DNA from: Phycisphaerales bacterium
GTDB taxonomy: Bacteria > Planctomycetota > Phycisphaerae > Phycisphaerales > SM1A02
Reading direction: 5' to 3'
Assembly (NCBI GenBank): GCA_029246705.1
Contig: JAQWMQ010000003.1
Coordinates: forward strand, 20,994 to 84,993
Length of the DNA: 64,000 bases
Positions within the stretch are counted from its first letter, which is position 1. Each line of letters begins with the position of its first letter. The translations under genes were made by a program, and so were the position numbers. This document shows, piece after piece, positions 1 through 13,999 of the stretch. Below the pieces are notes generated by a model. That model did no database searches. It was not told the DNA's origin and saw nothing but the letters and a program-made list of their open reading frames with translations.

Positions 1-3000
1 GAGTTCCGCCTCGTCGGTCGAGAAGACTTCCATGACCGGTTCGGCACGTTCCGCACCCATGGCTTCGGCGTGCTCGGCAGCCTCGGCCAACATGGCGGCA
101 TCGGCTTCCTCCTCGATCGTGGGCTCGTCGACGAGCTTCTTGATCGTGAGTCCGCTGTACTGCTCGAAGCCGGTTCCCGCTGGGATGAGGTGACCAAGCA
201 GCACGTTCTCCTTGAGACCGCGCAACTCGTCGACCGCGCCCTTGAGGGCTGCTTCGGTGAGGACCTTGGTGGTCTCCTGGAAGCTGGCACCGGAGAGGAA
301 CGATTCCGCCTGGAGCGAGGCCTTGGTGATGCCCAGCAGCAGGGTTCTGAACGCAGCCGGCTTGGCCCGCTTGGTCTTCGCCGGCTTCTTGCCTTCTGCA
401 TCCGCGATCGCATTGGCTTCCTTGACCTCGTCCTTGTGGACGAGCTTCCCTGCGGGAAGCGAGGTCTCGCCCGGGTCCTCGACCCGGAGCATGGTGATCA
501 CGCGGTCGTTCATCTCCCTGAGGATGTGACGGTCGACGATCTCGTTCGGGAGCAGTTCCGTGTCACCGGTGTCGATGACATGGAGCTTGCCGAGCATCTG
601 TCGAAGCACGATCTCGATGTGCTTGTCGGAAATCGGCACGCCCTGCGCGCGGTAGACGTTCTGGACCTCGTCGAGCATGTACATGTAGAGCGGCTCGACG
701 CCCTTGATGCGGAGGATGTCCGCCGGGATCTGGGGGCCCTCGGTCAGGGCTTCTCCACTCTCGACCCGGTCGCCGGTGTGGACCAGCAGGGGCTTGCCCT
801 GTGGCACATGGTGATCGTGCTCGAGGCCGGAATCACTGACCACGCGAATGGTCATCTTGCCCTTGCGCTTGTCGGAGTAGAGCTCGACGCGGCCGCCGAT
901 CTCGGCGAGCACCGTCGGGTCCTTCGGGGTTCGTGCCTCGAAGATCTCGGTGACGCGCGGCAGACCACCCACGATGTCCGCACTCTTGGACGCTTCCTTG
1001 GGCTTGCGGGCGAGGATCTGTCCGATCTTGACCTGCTGGCCGTCGGTGACGTCGATGCGTGCCTTGGCGGGGAGGTGGTGGAAGTCGAGGATGTTGCCTT
1101 CCTCGTTCTCGATGGTGACCTGCGGGTTTCGTTCCCCGGTGTGTTCGATCACGATCACTTCGGTGGTGCCGCTCTTGCCGGTCTCGCTTCGGACCGTCTG
1201 GTCCTGGATGATGTCCTTGAAGCGCAGGGTTCCTGACTTCTCGGCGAGAATGACGTCACGCTGCGGATCCCACTCGACGACGATCTGTCCCTTTCGGACC
1301 TTGTCGCCGTTCTTGACGTGGATGGTCGCACCGTAGGGGACCTTGAACTTGTCGACTTCGCGGCCCTTGTCGTCCAGGATCGCGGCTTCACCGTTGCGCT
1401 TCAGTGCCTTGATCTCGGTCTGGCCCTCGATCTCGACTTCGACCTCGTTGCAGTCCCTGAGTTCGACGGAGCCTCCCTGGGGAGCCTTCCAGCTTCGGTC
1501 GATCATGCCCTGGACCGCGACGCCACCGGTGTGGAACGTACGCATGGTGAGCTGCGTTCCCGGTTCACCGATCGACTGTGCGGCAATGATGCCGACCGCC
1601 ATGCCTTGTTCGACGATGTGGCCGGTGGACATGTCCATGCCGTAGCACTTCCTGCAGACGCCTCGGGCGGTCTGGCAGGTGAGCGGGCTGCGAACGTAGA
1701 CCTGGTTGATGCCGAGCTTGTCGATCTTGCCGGCGATCTCCAGGTCGATGAGCTCGTTCTTCTTGACGATGACTTCATCGGTGAGTGGGTTGATGATCGC
1801 ATCGACCGCGGTTCGGCCGATGATCGCCTCGCTCAGGGGAACGTCGACTTCCTCGCCCTTGAAGATCGCCCGCTTCGGGACACCTTGCAGGGTGCCGCAG
1901 TCGTGTTCGAGCACGGTGACCGACTGCGCGACGTCGCAGAGCTTGCGGGTGAGGTACCCGGAGTCCGCGGTCTTGAGTGCGGTGTCGGCCAGTCCCTTGC
2001 GAGCGCCGTGGGTCGAGGAGAAGTACTCGAGAACGTTCAGGCCCTCGCGGAAGTTCGCGCGGATCGGCGTCTCGATGATCTCGCCGTTGGGCTTGGCCAT
2101 CAGGCCGCGCATGCCGGCGAGCTGCTGCATCTGGCTGGTGTTGCCTCGAGCACCCGAATCGGAGAACAGGTGGACGGGGTTGAGGTACTTGAAGCCCTCG
2201 GCATCGGCGATCGATGCCTCCACGCCGTTCTCGAATCGACGGTCGTTGGCGAGGGTCTCCTGCAACTTCTTGGTGAGGTCGCTTCGGCACTGTGCCCAGA
2301 GGTCGAGCAGGTTGTTGTGACGTTCGCGCTCGGTGATCGCACCGCCCTGGTAGGCCTTCTCGACTCGATCGGCCTTCTTCTGCGTCTCGTCGAGGAGGGA
2401 TTCCTTGAGGATCGGGATACGAAGGTCGGCGATACCGAGGCTGAGGCCGGAGGTGGTGGAGCTTCGGAAGCCCACTTCCTTCATGCGGTCCAGGATCGCG
2501 ATGGTCGCGGGTCGACCGAGGTTCTCGAAGGTGTCGTCGATCACCCGGGCACAGCCACCCTTGCCGAGCGAGCAGTTGTAGAACGGCATGCCGACTTCGG
2601 ACGGATTGAACTCGTTCACGAGGATCTCGTTGAAGATGAGTCGGCCGACCGTGGTTTCGATGCGTCGGTTGTCCGGCATCGGCTCGACCGGGCCCTTTTC
2701 CTTGTTCACGGTGCGAACGAAGGGTTCGAGTCGGACGTTGATCCGCTCGTGGAGCTTGATCGCGCCGGTCTCGTAGGCCAGGAGTGCCTCGGGAATGTCC
2801 TTGAACTTCGCCAGTTCCTCGGGCTTGCGCTCGTCCTCGATGTAGGTGGTGGTGAGGAAGTAGACGCCCATCACGATGTCCTGCGAAGGCGAGACGATCG
2901 GGTTGCCGTTGGCGGGGCTGAAGATGTTGTGCGTCGAGAGCATCAGCACGTGGGCTTCTGCCTGGGCCTCGACGGAGAGGGGCAGGTGGACCGCCATCTG

Positions 3001-4377
3001 GTCACCGTCGAAGTCCGCGTTGTAGCCGGTGCAGACCAGGGGGTGGATCATGATCGCGTTGCCTTCGACCAGGACCGGTTCGAAGGCCTGGATGCCCATG
3101 CGGTGGAGGGTCGGGGCGCGGTTGAGCAGCACCGGGTGGTTCCGGATGACCTGCTCGAGGATGTCCCAGACCTCGGGGTCACGACGTTCCAGCATGCGCT
3201 TGGCGCTCTTGATGGTGTCGGCGAGTCCCTGTTCCTTGAGGCGGCGGATGATGAACGGCTGGAAGAGCTCGAGGGCGATCTTCTTGGGAAGGCCGCACTG
3301 GTAGAGCTTCAGCTCGGGGCCGACCACGATCACGCTTCGTGCGCTGTAGTCGACGCGCTTGCCGAGCAGGTTCTCGCGGAAGCGGCCCTGCTTGCCCTTG
3401 ATCATGTCGGTGATCGACTTGAGGGGGCGGTTGCTGGAACCGAGGACCGGTCGTCGGCATCGGCCGTTGTCGAAGAGGGCGTCGACCGCCTGCTGCAGCA
3501 TGCGCTTCTCGTTGCGGATGATGACCTCGGGTGCGTTGAGGTCCATCAGCTTCTTGAGGCGGTTGTTGCGGTTGATGATTCGACGGTAGAGGTCGTTCAG
3601 GTCGCTGGTCGCGAAGTTGCCGCTTTCCAGGAGGACCAGGGGCCGCAGGTCGGGGGGAATGACCGGCACCACGTCGAGGACCATCCAGGCGGGATCGTTC
3701 TCACTGTTGCGGATCTGCTCGACGATCTTGAGCCGCTTGGAGAGATCCTTCTCGCGCTGCTTGCTCTTGGTGGTCGAGAGCTCGTCGCGCAGCTCGAAGG
3801 CCAGCTCGACCAGGTCCAGCTGGTTGAGGAGCTCGCGGATCGCTTCGGCGCCCATCATGGCGGTGAAGCCGGAACCGTTCTTCTCGTAGGCCCCTCGGTA
3901 CTCGTCCTCGGTCAGGACCTGCTTGTAGGCGAGGTCGGTGGTGCCGGGGTCGGTGACCACGTAGTCCTGGAAGTAGATGACCTTCTCGAGATCACCCGTC
4001 TTCATCGCGAGCAGGTTGCCGAGACGGCTGGGCATCGCCTTGAAGAACCAGATGTGGACGATGGGGGCGGCCAGGTTGATGTGCCCCATGCGCTTGCGGC
4101 GCACGCGGGAGTGGGTCACCTTGACGCCGCAGCGATCGCAGATGATGCCCTTGTACTTGGTGCCCTTGTACTTGCCGCACGCACACTCGTAATCACGTTC
4201 GGGTCCGAAGATCCGTTCGCAGAAGAGGCCGTCCCGTTCGGGGCGGTAGGTGCGGTAATTGATGGTTTCCGGCTTCTTCACCTCACCGAACGACCAACTG
4301 CGGATGTCGTTCGGACTGGCGAGGGTGATCTTCACCGAGCCGTAATCATTGACGCGATCGTAGACGCTCTCGGACAT
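1..4377 (-). CDS. rpoC: DNA-directed RNA polymerase subunit beta' (3' end beyond window)
   Basis: Catalytic largest subunit of RNA polymerase. The minus-strand frame starts at ATG 4377 ([20 protein letters not shown]) and is open to the window edge, so the C-terminus is missing. The N-terminal zinc-binding Cys cluster (CACGKYKG...CDRCGVKV) and the metal-binding NADFDGDQM motif near 3025 are clear, as are the trigger-loop region and [18 protein letters not shown] near 1550. It lies 75 bases downstream of rpoB on the same strand and is surely co-transcribed with it. Long open frames on the opposite strand here are GC-rich shadows. Confidence 0.98.
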   Translation of the reverse strand, partial: MSESVYDRVNDYGSVKITLASPNDIRSWSFGEVKKPETINYRTYRPERDGLFCERIFGPERDYECACGKYKGTKYKGIICDRCGVKVTHSRVRRKRMGHINLAAPIVHIWFFKAMPSRLGNLLAMKTGDLEKVIYFQDYVVTDPGTTDLAYKQVLTEDEYRGAYEKNGSGFTAMMGAEAIRELLNQLDLVELAFELRDELSTTKSKQREKDLSKRLKIVEQIRNSENDPAWMVLDVVPVIPPDLRPLVLLESGNFATSDLNDLYRRIINRNNRLKKLMDLNAPEVIIRNEKRMLQQAVDALFDNGRCRRPVLGSSNRPLKSITDMIKGKQGRFRENLLGKRVDYSARSVIVVGPELKLYQCGLPKKIALELFQPFIIRRLKEQGLADTIKSAKRMLERRDPEVWDILEQVIRNHPVLLNRAPTLHRMGIQAFEPVLVEGNAIMIHPLVCTGYNADFDGDQMAVHLPLSVEAQAEAHVLMLSTHNIFSPANGNPIVSPSQDIVMGVYFLTTTYIEDERKPEELAKFKDIPEALLAYETGAIKLHERINVRLEPFVRTVNKEKGPVEPMPDNRRIETTVGRLIFNEILVNEFNPSEVGMPFYNCSLGKGGCARVIDDTFENLGRPATIAILDRMKEVGFRSSTTSGLSLGIADLRIPILKESLLDETQKKADRVEKAYQGGAITERERHNNLLDLWAQCRSDLTKKLQETLANDRRFENGVEASIADAEGFKYLNPVHLFSDSGARGNTSQMQQLAGMRGLMAKPNGEIIETPIRANFREGLNVLEYFSSTHGARKGLADTALKTADSGYLTRKLCDVAQSVTVLEHDCGTLQGVPKRAIFKGEEVDVPLSEAIIGRTAVDAIINPLTDEVIVKKNELIDLEIAGKIDKLGINQVYVRSPLTCQTARGVCRKCYGMDMSTGHIVEQGMAVGIIAAQSIGEPGTQLTMRTFHTGGVAVQGMIDRSWKAPQGGSVELRDCNEVEVEIEGQTEIKALKRNGEAAILDDKGREVDKFKVPYGATIHVKNGDKVRKGQIVVEWDPQRDVILAEKSGTLRFKDIIQDQTVRSETGKSGTTEVIVIEHTGERNPQVTIENEEGNILDFHHLPAKARIDVTDGQQVKIGQILARKPKEASKSADIVGGLPRVTEIFEARTPKDPTVLAEIGGRVELYSDKRKGKMTIRVVSDSGLEHDHHVPQGKPLLVHTGDRVESGEALTEGPQIPADILRIKGVEPLYMYMLDEVQNVYRAQGVPISDKHIEIVLRQMLGKLHVIDTGDTELLPNEIVDRHILREMNDRVITMLRVEDPGETSLPAGKLVHKDEVKEANAIADAEGKKPAKTKRAKPAAFRTLLLGITKASLQAESFLSGASFQETTKVLTEAALKGAVDELRGLKENVLLGHLIPAGTGFEQYSGLTIKKLVDEPTIEEEADAAMLAEAAEHAEAMGAERAEPVMEVFSTDEAEL

Positions 4378-4452
4378 GGGCTTTAAAGCTCCCCTGGTGG
4401 GTTGCTGGAGTTCATTCGTTCAACGGGAAAGGCGGTACTCAGGTGCCCTGCA

Positions 4453-8256
<3,804 letters not shown>

Positions 8257-8373
8257 CGACACCTTCCCTCGAGGGTGATAAAAGTACCCGCACCGTGGGC
8301 GGTCCGGGGTCCGGATTCATCGATACGCTTCTGCTCGACTCAAAAATTTGGGCTGTTCACCGACAAGCAGGAA

Positions 8374-8402
8374 AGTCTAAACGCCCCTCTAAGCGAGAAC
8401 AA
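8374..8402 (-). promoter_or_regulatory. candidate sigma70-type promoter for rpoBC
   Basis: On the minus strand TTGTTC (-35, 8397-8402) is followed after 17 bases by TAGACT (-10, 8374-8379), about 118 bases before the rpoB start. The spacing is ideal and the boxes are near consensus. It lies between the rplL terminator and rpoB, where a promoter is expected. Prediction by eye only. Confidence 0.4.
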
Positions 8403-8421
8403 TACCAACCGAGGCTGAAAA

Positions 8422-8437
8422 TTGAGGTTTTCCTCAA
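8422..8437 (-). other. short hairpin with following T-run upstream of rpoB
   Basis: TTGAGG and CCTCAA form a perfect six-base stem around a four-base loop. On the minus strand it is followed by TTTT. It lies between the strong rplL terminator and the candidate rpoB promoter. It could be a weak second terminator or a leader element for read-through transcripts. Confidence 0.35.
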
Positions 8438-8508
8438 GATTGTGCTCGTCTCGTGGTCAGAACGGGCTGAAATCAAACAAGCGTATCAATTCGTGGACGA
8501 GGTGTAAA

Positions 8509-8536
8509 ACAAGGGGCTCCAGCGGGAGCCCCTTGT
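8509..8536 (-). terminator. intrinsic terminator after rplL
   Basis: A perfect 12-base stem (ACAAGGGGCTCC / GGAGCCCCTTGT) with a four-base loop is followed on the minus strand by TTTTA. It begins about 50 bases past the rplL stop. It separates the rplKAJL transcript from rpoBC. Confidence 0.85.
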
Positions 8537-8588
8537 ATCGACTGGGTGCCCGTTCCTGCCTGATGGCGGCAGGAGACGGGAAACCGAC

Positions 8589-9014
8589 TTACTTGATGCC
8601 GACGGTGCCGCCGGCTTCTTCGAGCTTGGTCTTGAGGTCGTTGGCTTCGTCCTGGGTGGCCTTTTCCTTGACCGCCTGCGGAGCGCCGTCGACCAGGGCC
8701 TTGGCTTCCTTGAGGCCGAGTCCGGTGATCTCGCGAACGGCCTTGATGACCTGGATCTTCTTGTCGCCGGCAGCTTCGAGGATGACGTCGAATTCGGTCT
8801 GTTCCTCGGCAGCGCCACCTTCGTCTCCGCCTGCAGCGACCATGACGGCTCCGCCGGCGGCGGGCTCGATGCCGTAGGCATCCTTCATGTAGTCGGTGAG
8901 GTCGACGGCTTCCTTCAAGGTCAGCCCGGCGATCTCGTCACCAAGCTTGGTGATCTTCGCATCGAAGCTCTTGTCGGAGGTTGCGGTTTCGGCGGTGTTT
9001 TCTTCTTCGGACAT
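8589..9014 (-). CDS. rplL: 50S ribosomal protein L7/L12
   Basis: Stalk protein that recruits translation factors to the large subunit. The 141-residue product has an acidic N-terminus, an Ala/Gly-rich hinge ([19 protein letters not shown]) and the conserved C-terminal factor-binding domain ([20 protein letters not shown]...[10 protein letters not shown]). It is slightly longer than the usual 120-130 residues because of an N-terminal extension. It follows rplJ and is closed by a strong terminator. Confidence 0.97.
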   Translation of the reverse strand: MSEEENTAETATSDKSFDAKITKLGDEIAGLTLKEAVDLTDYMKDAYGIEPAAGGAVMVAAGGDEGGAAEEQTEFDVILEAAGDKKIQVIKAVREITGLGLKEAKALVDGAPQAVKEKATQDEANDLKTKLEEAGGTVGIK

Positions 9015-9131
9015 TGGGGGTCTCTTTTCTGTTCCGCGTTCCGAGAGGCGCCGCTTCGGCGACGTTTAACCTGTTGATCGGCCAGTCGGTGACGCTGGTG
9101 AAAAAGTCTGGTGCGTGAAGTCGGGACGGCC

Positions 9132-9674
9132 TCAGCCTGAGCTGATGGTCTCGCCCTTTTCGAGCTTCTCCTGAATCTGCTTGACGATGCCGAGGATCTG
9201 GCCGCCGGGGGCTCCGACCACGCCGAGCACCTTCTTGTAGGGCGCGAGCACGAGTGCCACGACCTGTGCCTGGGACTCCTCCTTGGTGGGGAAGTCGCTG
9301 AGTCGCTTGACGCCCTTGTTCCCCTCGAAGAACTCGCCATCGAGGATGGCGGCCTTGAGTTCCAGGGCGTCGAATTCCTTGGCGCAACGAACGAGTTCGC
9401 GTGCGACCTGGACGACGGAGTCCGAGCCGGTCACCACCGCGGAAGGTCCCAGCAGGGCTGGTGCGAGTCCTTCCAGGGGGCCGCCGCTGAACGCCTTGTT
9501 GGCCAGGGTGTTCTTGACGATGGTCACGCGGATGTCGCTCTTGGCGAGTTCACCGCGGAACGCGTTGTTGTCGTTCGCGTCCATGCCGCGAATCTCGATC
9601 ACGACAGCGCTGTCGATGTCCTCGAAGCGCCGCTCGTAGTCGGCGATGATCATTTCCTTGACGGGCTTGCTCAT
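9132..9674 (-). CDS. rplJ: 50S ribosomal protein L10
   Basis: L10 anchors the L7/L12 dimers to the large subunit. The 180-residue protein shows the family pattern (SKPVKEMIIADYERRF..., then RVTIVKNTLANKAF). A Shine-Dalgarno-like AAGGAAA precedes ATG 9674. It sits between rplA and rplL in the standard order, about 25 bases after rplA. In other bacteria L10 autoregulates through the leader; no clear leader structure was identified here. Confidence 0.96.
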   Translation of the reverse strand: MSKPVKEMIIADYERRFEDIDSAVVIEIRGMDANDNNAFRGELAKSDIRVTIVKNTLANKAFSGGPLEGLAPALLGPSAVVTGSDSVVQVARELVRCAKEFDALELKAAILDGEFFEGNKGVKRLSDFPTKEESQAQVVALVLAPYKKVLGVVGAPGGQILGIVKQIQEKLEKGETISSG

Positions 9675-9699
9675 GGCTTGTTTCCTTGCTGCTCGACCG

Positions 9700-10374
9700 T
9701 CAGACGGCGATCTCGATACCCGGGGTCATGCTGCCCGAGATGACGAATTTCTTGATGTAAGCGCCCTTGGCCGAAGCGGGGCGGATCTTCTCGAGGGTGT
9801 CCGCGAAGTGCTGCAGGTTGTCGATGAGCTGTTCATCGGTGAAGCTCATCTTCCCGATGATGCAGTGGATGTTTCCACCGTCGTCATTGCGGTATTCCTG
9901 CTTGCCCGCGCTGTATTCCTTGACCGCCTCGCCGACGTTGGGGGCGACGGTGCCGGCCTTCGGGGAGGGCATCATGCCCTTGGGACCGAGGACCTTGCCC
10001 AGCCGGCTGACCACCCGCATCATGTCGGGGGTCGAGATCGCGACGTCGAAATCGAACCAGCCATCCGCGACCTTCTTGACCAGTTCCTCGCCACCGGCCT
10101 CGATGGCGCCGGCACTGCTGGCTTCCTCGACCTTGTCCGGAGGACAGAAGGCGATGACCCGGGCGGACTTGCCGATGCCGTTGGGCATGGCGATCGAGCC
10201 GCGGAGGGCCTGGTCGGCCTGCTTGGGATCGATGCCCAGGTGGACCACCGCATTCACGGTCTGGTCGAACTTGGGGGCCTTGAAATCCCGAAGCTTCACG
10301 ACCGCCGCACCCAGTTGCATGGGTTCGGTCGGACAGAGCTCCAGGTTTGCCTTGACTCTCTTGCCTTGGGCCAT
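9700..10374 (-). CDS. rplA: 50S ribosomal protein L1
   Basis: L1 forms the mobile stalk at the E site. The 224 residues contain the family signature region (FDVAISTPDMMRVVSRLGKVLGPKGMMPSPKAGTV, in parts) and end in a conserved segment (YIKKFVISGSMTPGIEI). It starts three bases after the rplK stop, so the two are translationally coupled. Confidence 0.97.
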   Translation of the reverse strand: MAQGKRVKANLELCPTEPMQLGAAVVKLRDFKAPKFDQTVNAVVHLGIDPKQADQALRGSIAMPNGIGKSARVIAFCPPDKVEEASSAGAIEAGGEELVKKVADGWFDFDVAISTPDMMRVVSRLGKVLGPKGMMPSPKAGTVAPNVGEAVKEYSAGKQEYRNDDGGNIHCIIGKMSFTDEQLIDNLQHFADTLEKIRPASAKGAYIKKFVISGSMTPGIEIAV

Positions 10375-10377
10375 GGG

Positions 10378-10806
10378 TCAGTTCCCTTCCACATCGACGC
10401 CCATCGAACGGGCGGTGCCCGCGATGATCAGTGCACCTGCGTCAATGGTGTGTGCGTTCAGGTCTTCCATCTTCTCTTCGGCGATCGTCCGGCACTGGTC
10501 CATGGTGATCTTCCCCACCTTGTTGGTGTGGGGTTCGCCCGAGCCCTTGTCGATCCGCGCGGCTTCCTTGATCAGGACGGAAGCGGGCGAGGACTTGATC
10601 TCGATGTCGAAGGAGCGATCCTCGTAGACCGTGATCAGGCAGCCGACGACCTTGCCGTTCAACTCGCGGGTGCGCTCGTTGAAGACCTGGATGAACTGTC
10701 CCGGGTTGACGCCGTTGGCGCCCAGTGCAGGTCCCAGCGGGGGCGCAGGGGTGGCCTGGCCTCCGGGGGCCGTGATCTTGAGCGTAGTGGTAACTTTCTT
10801 GGCCAT
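10378..10806 (-). CDS. rplK: 50S ribosomal protein L11
   Basis: L11 binds the GTPase-associated centre of 23S rRNA. ATG 10806 gives MAKKVTTTLKITAPGGQATP and a 142-residue protein with PAPPLGPALGANGVN, the usual family start. The frame is open further upstream, but GGGAGGTAGGA just before 10806 supports this start. It is the first gene of rplKAJL. The expected neighbours secE and nusG are not upstream; instead there is a peptidase gene. Confidence 0.97.
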   Translation of the reverse strand: MAKKVTTTLKITAPGGQATPAPPLGPALGANGVNPGQFIQVFNERTRELNGKVVGCLITVYEDRSFDIEIKSSPASVLIKEAARIDKGSGEPHTNKVGKITMDQCRTIAEEKMEDLNAHTIDAGALIIAGTARSMGVDVEGN

Positions 10807-10923
10807 GTCGTTTCCTACCTCCCACCGCGGGTCATCCGGCATACGCGCCTGATGTGGATCCGAACCGGCCTGGCTCGGGATCACCCCGCAGTAGTCCTTG
10901 CGGTTTTGAATATCGAGTCGCGC

Positions 10924-10952
10924 AGCTTAACGGCCCCATCCGCCGGGGGCAA
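10924..10952 (-). promoter_or_regulatory. candidate promoter for rplKAJL
   Basis: On the minus strand TTGCCC (10947-10952) is followed by a 17-base spacer and TAAGCT (10924-10929), about 118 bases before the rplK start. Position and spacing fit a sigma70-type promoter. Prediction by eye. Confidence 0.4.
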
Positions 10953-11011
10953 GGGCTTGGGCATGCCTCGAATCAAGGCCGTTCGAGCATCCATGACGGG
11001 CCTGAATGAAA

Positions 11012-11039
11012 CATGCCAGGGCCCTGGGGCCCTGGCATG
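11012..11039 (-). terminator. terminator-like hairpin after the metallopeptidase gene
   Basis: CATGCCAGGGCCC and GGGCCCTGGCATG form a nearly continuous 13-base palindrome with a two-base centre, 31 bases past the peptidase stop. On the minus strand only TTT follows, so termination may be moderate. It separates the peptidase gene from rplK. Confidence 0.65.
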
Positions 11040-11070
11040 AAATGGATCGAGACGTTTGGGGCGGGGGGGC

Positions 11071-13665
11071 TCAGGGGCTCCAGACGCCCAGCACGGTGGC
11101 GAGGTCGGCGCCGTCCACGATGCCGTTGTTGTCCAGGTCGCCGGGGCCGCTGGTCGCCCAGGCACCCAGCAGGATCGACAGGTCGGCGCCGTTGACGAGG
11201 TTGTCCCCGTTGAGGTCCCCGATGATGCCCTCTTCTGCGACGCATTCGCCGGTTCCGAAGGCATCGATGGCAGCCTCGATGACCGACCCGGGGTCCTCAT
11301 CGCTGGCGGTCCAGCGCATGCGGCAGAGGGTGGTCGGCGTCACGTAGTCGCTGACCATGATCTGCTTCTGGAACCAGCCGCCGCTGGACTGGGAATCGGA
11401 GGGTCCGACCTGCTCCACCAGGACCCAGGTGGCCCCGTTGTCGTTGGTGATCTCCGCGGTGAAGACATCCAGCCCCGGCGAGCCGCCGCTGCCCGTGCCG
11501 GTGTTGTCGTACCACTGCGCCCAGGTCACCACCGTGTTCTCCTCGGCGCCGAAGCGACCCGAGGTGAGCGTGGTCGAGCCACCATCGACGTCGGTGTTGC
11601 TGTCACAGGTGCCGGGGCCGGTCAGGAAGCACTGGCCTGAGTTGTCGAAATCGCTGCCGGGGGCGCCTCTGGTGGTCGATCCGCAGGGGGTGCCGATCGC
11701 CCACATGCCGGTTTCCGGGGTGGTGGGGTTGCCAGAGACCGACCACAGGGGGCAGCAGTTGCCTTCGAAGTCGATGACCTCGAAGCCGATGTCCGCGATG
11801 TAGAGGTCGCTGGTGTAGAGCTCGCCGCCGATGTCGCGGATCTCGAAGGAGTAGCTGGCAGTACCGGGGCACGCCAGGTCGGGCATGATGCCGCTGAAGT
11901 TGAATTCCGAGGTCTGGTTCAGCACGGCCTGCTGGGTGCCGGAGCCGTCATCGACATTGACCCTGCAGGTGGCTGGATCGACGGTGACGCCCACGGTGTT
12001 GATGCTCATGCTGATCGACTGCCCTTCGGCGTAGATCACGTCCTGCTGGCCACCGGAGATGAAGAAGTAGACGTTGCTCGCCACCGCGATGGAGACGTTC
12101 GCGGTGTCCTGGTTGCCCAGGTCATCGGCGATGGTGTAGCTGAAGCCGTCGTTTCCGGTGAAGCCGCTTGCGGGGATGTACTGGAAGCGGTCACGGCCGT
12201 TGGTGCCCTGTCCGGGCAGCAGTTGGACGGTCGATCCGGCAGGCGTCGTGGCGTCGAAATCGATGACCGAGATCGCCCCGCAGCTGAGGGGAATGTCGTT
12301 CAGCAGCGCATCGAGGGTCGTGATCTGGTCGATGTCGATCGAGAAGCTGTCATCGGCGGCGACGGCGCCTTCACCGTTTCCGGTGTAGGAGCAGGAGACC
12401 TGGTCGAGGTAGTCCCGGATCACGGTTTCCACGCGAGGATGGAACGCCATCCGCATGTTGGACAGGCCGCCGCTGCACAGGTGGCAGTAGCTCATGATCG
12501 TGCCATCGGAGGCCTGGGAGCAGTCGTTGTTGCCGCAGCCGTCGATCGGCGGGTTGTAGCTGTCGTGGGTGTGTCCGCTGCCGAAGTTGTGGCCGGTCTC
12601 ATGGGAGAACACCATCAGGTCCCAGTTCTGGCCGCTGTTGTCCTGGATGGGGTACGGGAAGAACCCGTTCAGGTTCGCGCTCACCGCATAGGCGTAGCTG
12701 CCACCGCAGAGGCCGCCGAGCCAGGCGACGCCGCCGCCCAGGCCTCGGCCGGAGAGGAAGTGCGCCAGGTCGCGATCGACCGAGCCCATGTTGCTCTGCC
12801 AGTAGTCGCGGAACTCCGTCAGCTGGGCCGAGGTGTTGCTCGCGGTCCAGGGGTCGTCGCTCGACCACAGGCGGATGTAGTCGATCTCGAGGTAGGTGTT
12901 GAACTGGGCCTGGTAGATCTCGCTCGTCGCGGTGACCAGCAGGGATGCGTAGGCGTTGGCTCCGCTCTCGCCGCTGAACATGTCGAGGAACTCGTTGTCG
13001 GTCTCGATCGCGAAGCCGACCTTGCGGCAGGGGAGTGACCCCGAGCCTGCGAGCCCGCCTTCCTGTTCGAAGCCGCCGGAGTGACCGTCGATTTCGAGGA
13101 GGGTGCACGCCACCGGGGCGAGATCCATGGTGGACCCGGGCATCAGGTCGACATCGAAGCTCAATGGGGTCTGCTGCCCGCCATCCGGACCACTGGAGAT
13201 CAGGAAGGTGCGGTCGCCGTAGTTGACGTATCCGTTCAGGCCCATGTCGCCGTCGGCGATCATCGCCTCCCAATCAGGGTGCCCTTCGACGTGGCCGGAA
13301 AGGACCACCAGTCGCGGCGGGTCGATCTCGACCTCGGTGACGGTGCCGTCTTCGTTCAGGCTGGCAACCACGTAGCGACTGTCCGGGGTGATCGACTTCA
13401 ACTCGTGGAGGACCAGGTTGGCGGTGAGATCCGCGCCAAGCGGCACGTTCTCGACCAGGATGTCCTGCCCACCTTCCGTGGACCGTCTGGCGATCGCCTC
13501 GAAGGCGTTGAGATCGCTGCGTACCGGCGCGGCCGAGAAGGCATGCCAGGGAGTGGGCTCATTGGTGCGCACCAGCGGGGATTCCGCACGATCCAGGAGC
13601 GGTGGCAGGGCACCATCGGTTCCGGTGGTTCCCGCAAGGGTGAGGCTGAGCAAGGTCAGAAGCAT
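11071..13665 (-). CDS. secreted reprolysin-like zinc metallopeptidase with dockerin-like C-terminus
   Basis: Predicted secreted protease of 864 residues. ATG 13665 gives a hydrophobic signal-like start (MLLTLLSLTLAGTTGTDG) with GGAG upstream; the longer upstream frame lacks support. HETGHNFGSGH (from about residue 355) is the metzincin zinc site HExxHxxGxxH, and GTIMSYCH downstream supplies the Met-turn. A tandem Ig/cadherin-like region follows (FTGNDGFSYTIADDLGN). The C-terminus has two dockerin-type calcium loops (DLNGDNLVNGADLSILLGAW, DLDNNGIVDGADLATVLGVW). Substrate unknown. The two C-terminal repeats recur in three other secreted proteins of this window. Confidence 0.9.
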   Translation of the reverse strand: MLLTLLSLTLAGTTGTDGALPPLLDRAESPLVRTNEPTPWHAFSAAPVRSDLNAFEAIARRSTEGGQDILVENVPLGADLTANLVLHELKSITPDSRYVVASLNEDGTVTEVEIDPPRLVVLSGHVEGHPDWEAMIADGDMGLNGYVNYGDRTFLISSGPDGGQQTPLSFDVDLMPGSTMDLAPVACTLLEIDGHSGGFEQEGGLAGSGSLPCRKVGFAIETDNEFLDMFSGESGANAYASLLVTATSEIYQAQFNTYLEIDYIRLWSSDDPWTASNTSAQLTEFRDYWQSNMGSVDRDLAHFLSGRGLGGGVAWLGGLCGGSYAYAVSANLNGFFPYPIQDNSGQNWDLMVFSHETGHNFGSGHTHDSYNPPIDGCGNNDCSQASDGTIMSYCHLCSGGLSNMRMAFHPRVETVIRDYLDQVSCSYTGNGEGAVAADDSFSIDIDQITTLDALLNDIPLSCGAISVIDFDATTPAGSTVQLLPGQGTNGRDRFQYIPASGFTGNDGFSYTIADDLGNQDTANVSIAVASNVYFFISGGQQDVIYAEGQSISMSINTVGVTVDPATCRVNVDDGSGTQQAVLNQTSEFNFSGIMPDLACPGTASYSFEIRDIGGELYTSDLYIADIGFEVIDFEGNCCPLWSVSGNPTTPETGMWAIGTPCGSTTRGAPGSDFDNSGQCFLTGPGTCDSNTDVDGGSTTLTSGRFGAEENTVVTWAQWYDNTGTGSGGSPGLDVFTAEITNDNGATWVLVEQVGPSDSQSSGGWFQKQIMVSDYVTPTTLCRMRWTASDEDPGSVIEAAIDAFGTGECVAEEGIIGDLNGDNLVNGADLSILLGAWATSGPGDLDNNGIVDGADLATVLGVWSP

Positions 13666-13927
13666 GTGTGGACTCCGTGGGGGGTGAGTGACCGCTCCCT
13701 GTGGGGTGGAGGCGGTACCTTTTCTCTGCTTTTCCAATTCGGGGACTTGCTTGATCTTCGGCGCTTTGTGGGGGGCGCCTTGCATCTCATTTGTACGCGA
13801 TCAATCGGCGTGAAGCCTCCTTGATCCTCGTAACTGGAACGATTCAATCGTTCATAAGGTCCCTTTTTTTGGAGCAGCGGACTGAATGAAGCGTGCCTGT
13901 TGATTCAACGTCGTCAGTTAAGAGAGA

Positions 13928-13966
13928 CGATCGCCCCCCTCACAGGGCTTGAAAGGGGGGCGATCG
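13928..13966. terminator. strong 13-base hairpin, possible terminator
   Basis: CGATCGCCCCCCT and AGGGGGGCGATCG form a perfect 13-base stem around a 13-base loop. It lies 33 bases past the stop of the doubtful minus-strand frame at 14000. No clear T-run follows on either strand. Confidence 0.5.
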
Positions 13967-13999
13967 AGAAACTCGAGGGCTGAGTGTTGCATGGGGGCA

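Noticed and set aside
12223..13038. Plus-strand frame opposite the metallopeptidase gene
   Set aside because: Antisense shadow; the minus strand carries the HETGHNFGSGH zinc site and dockerin repeats.
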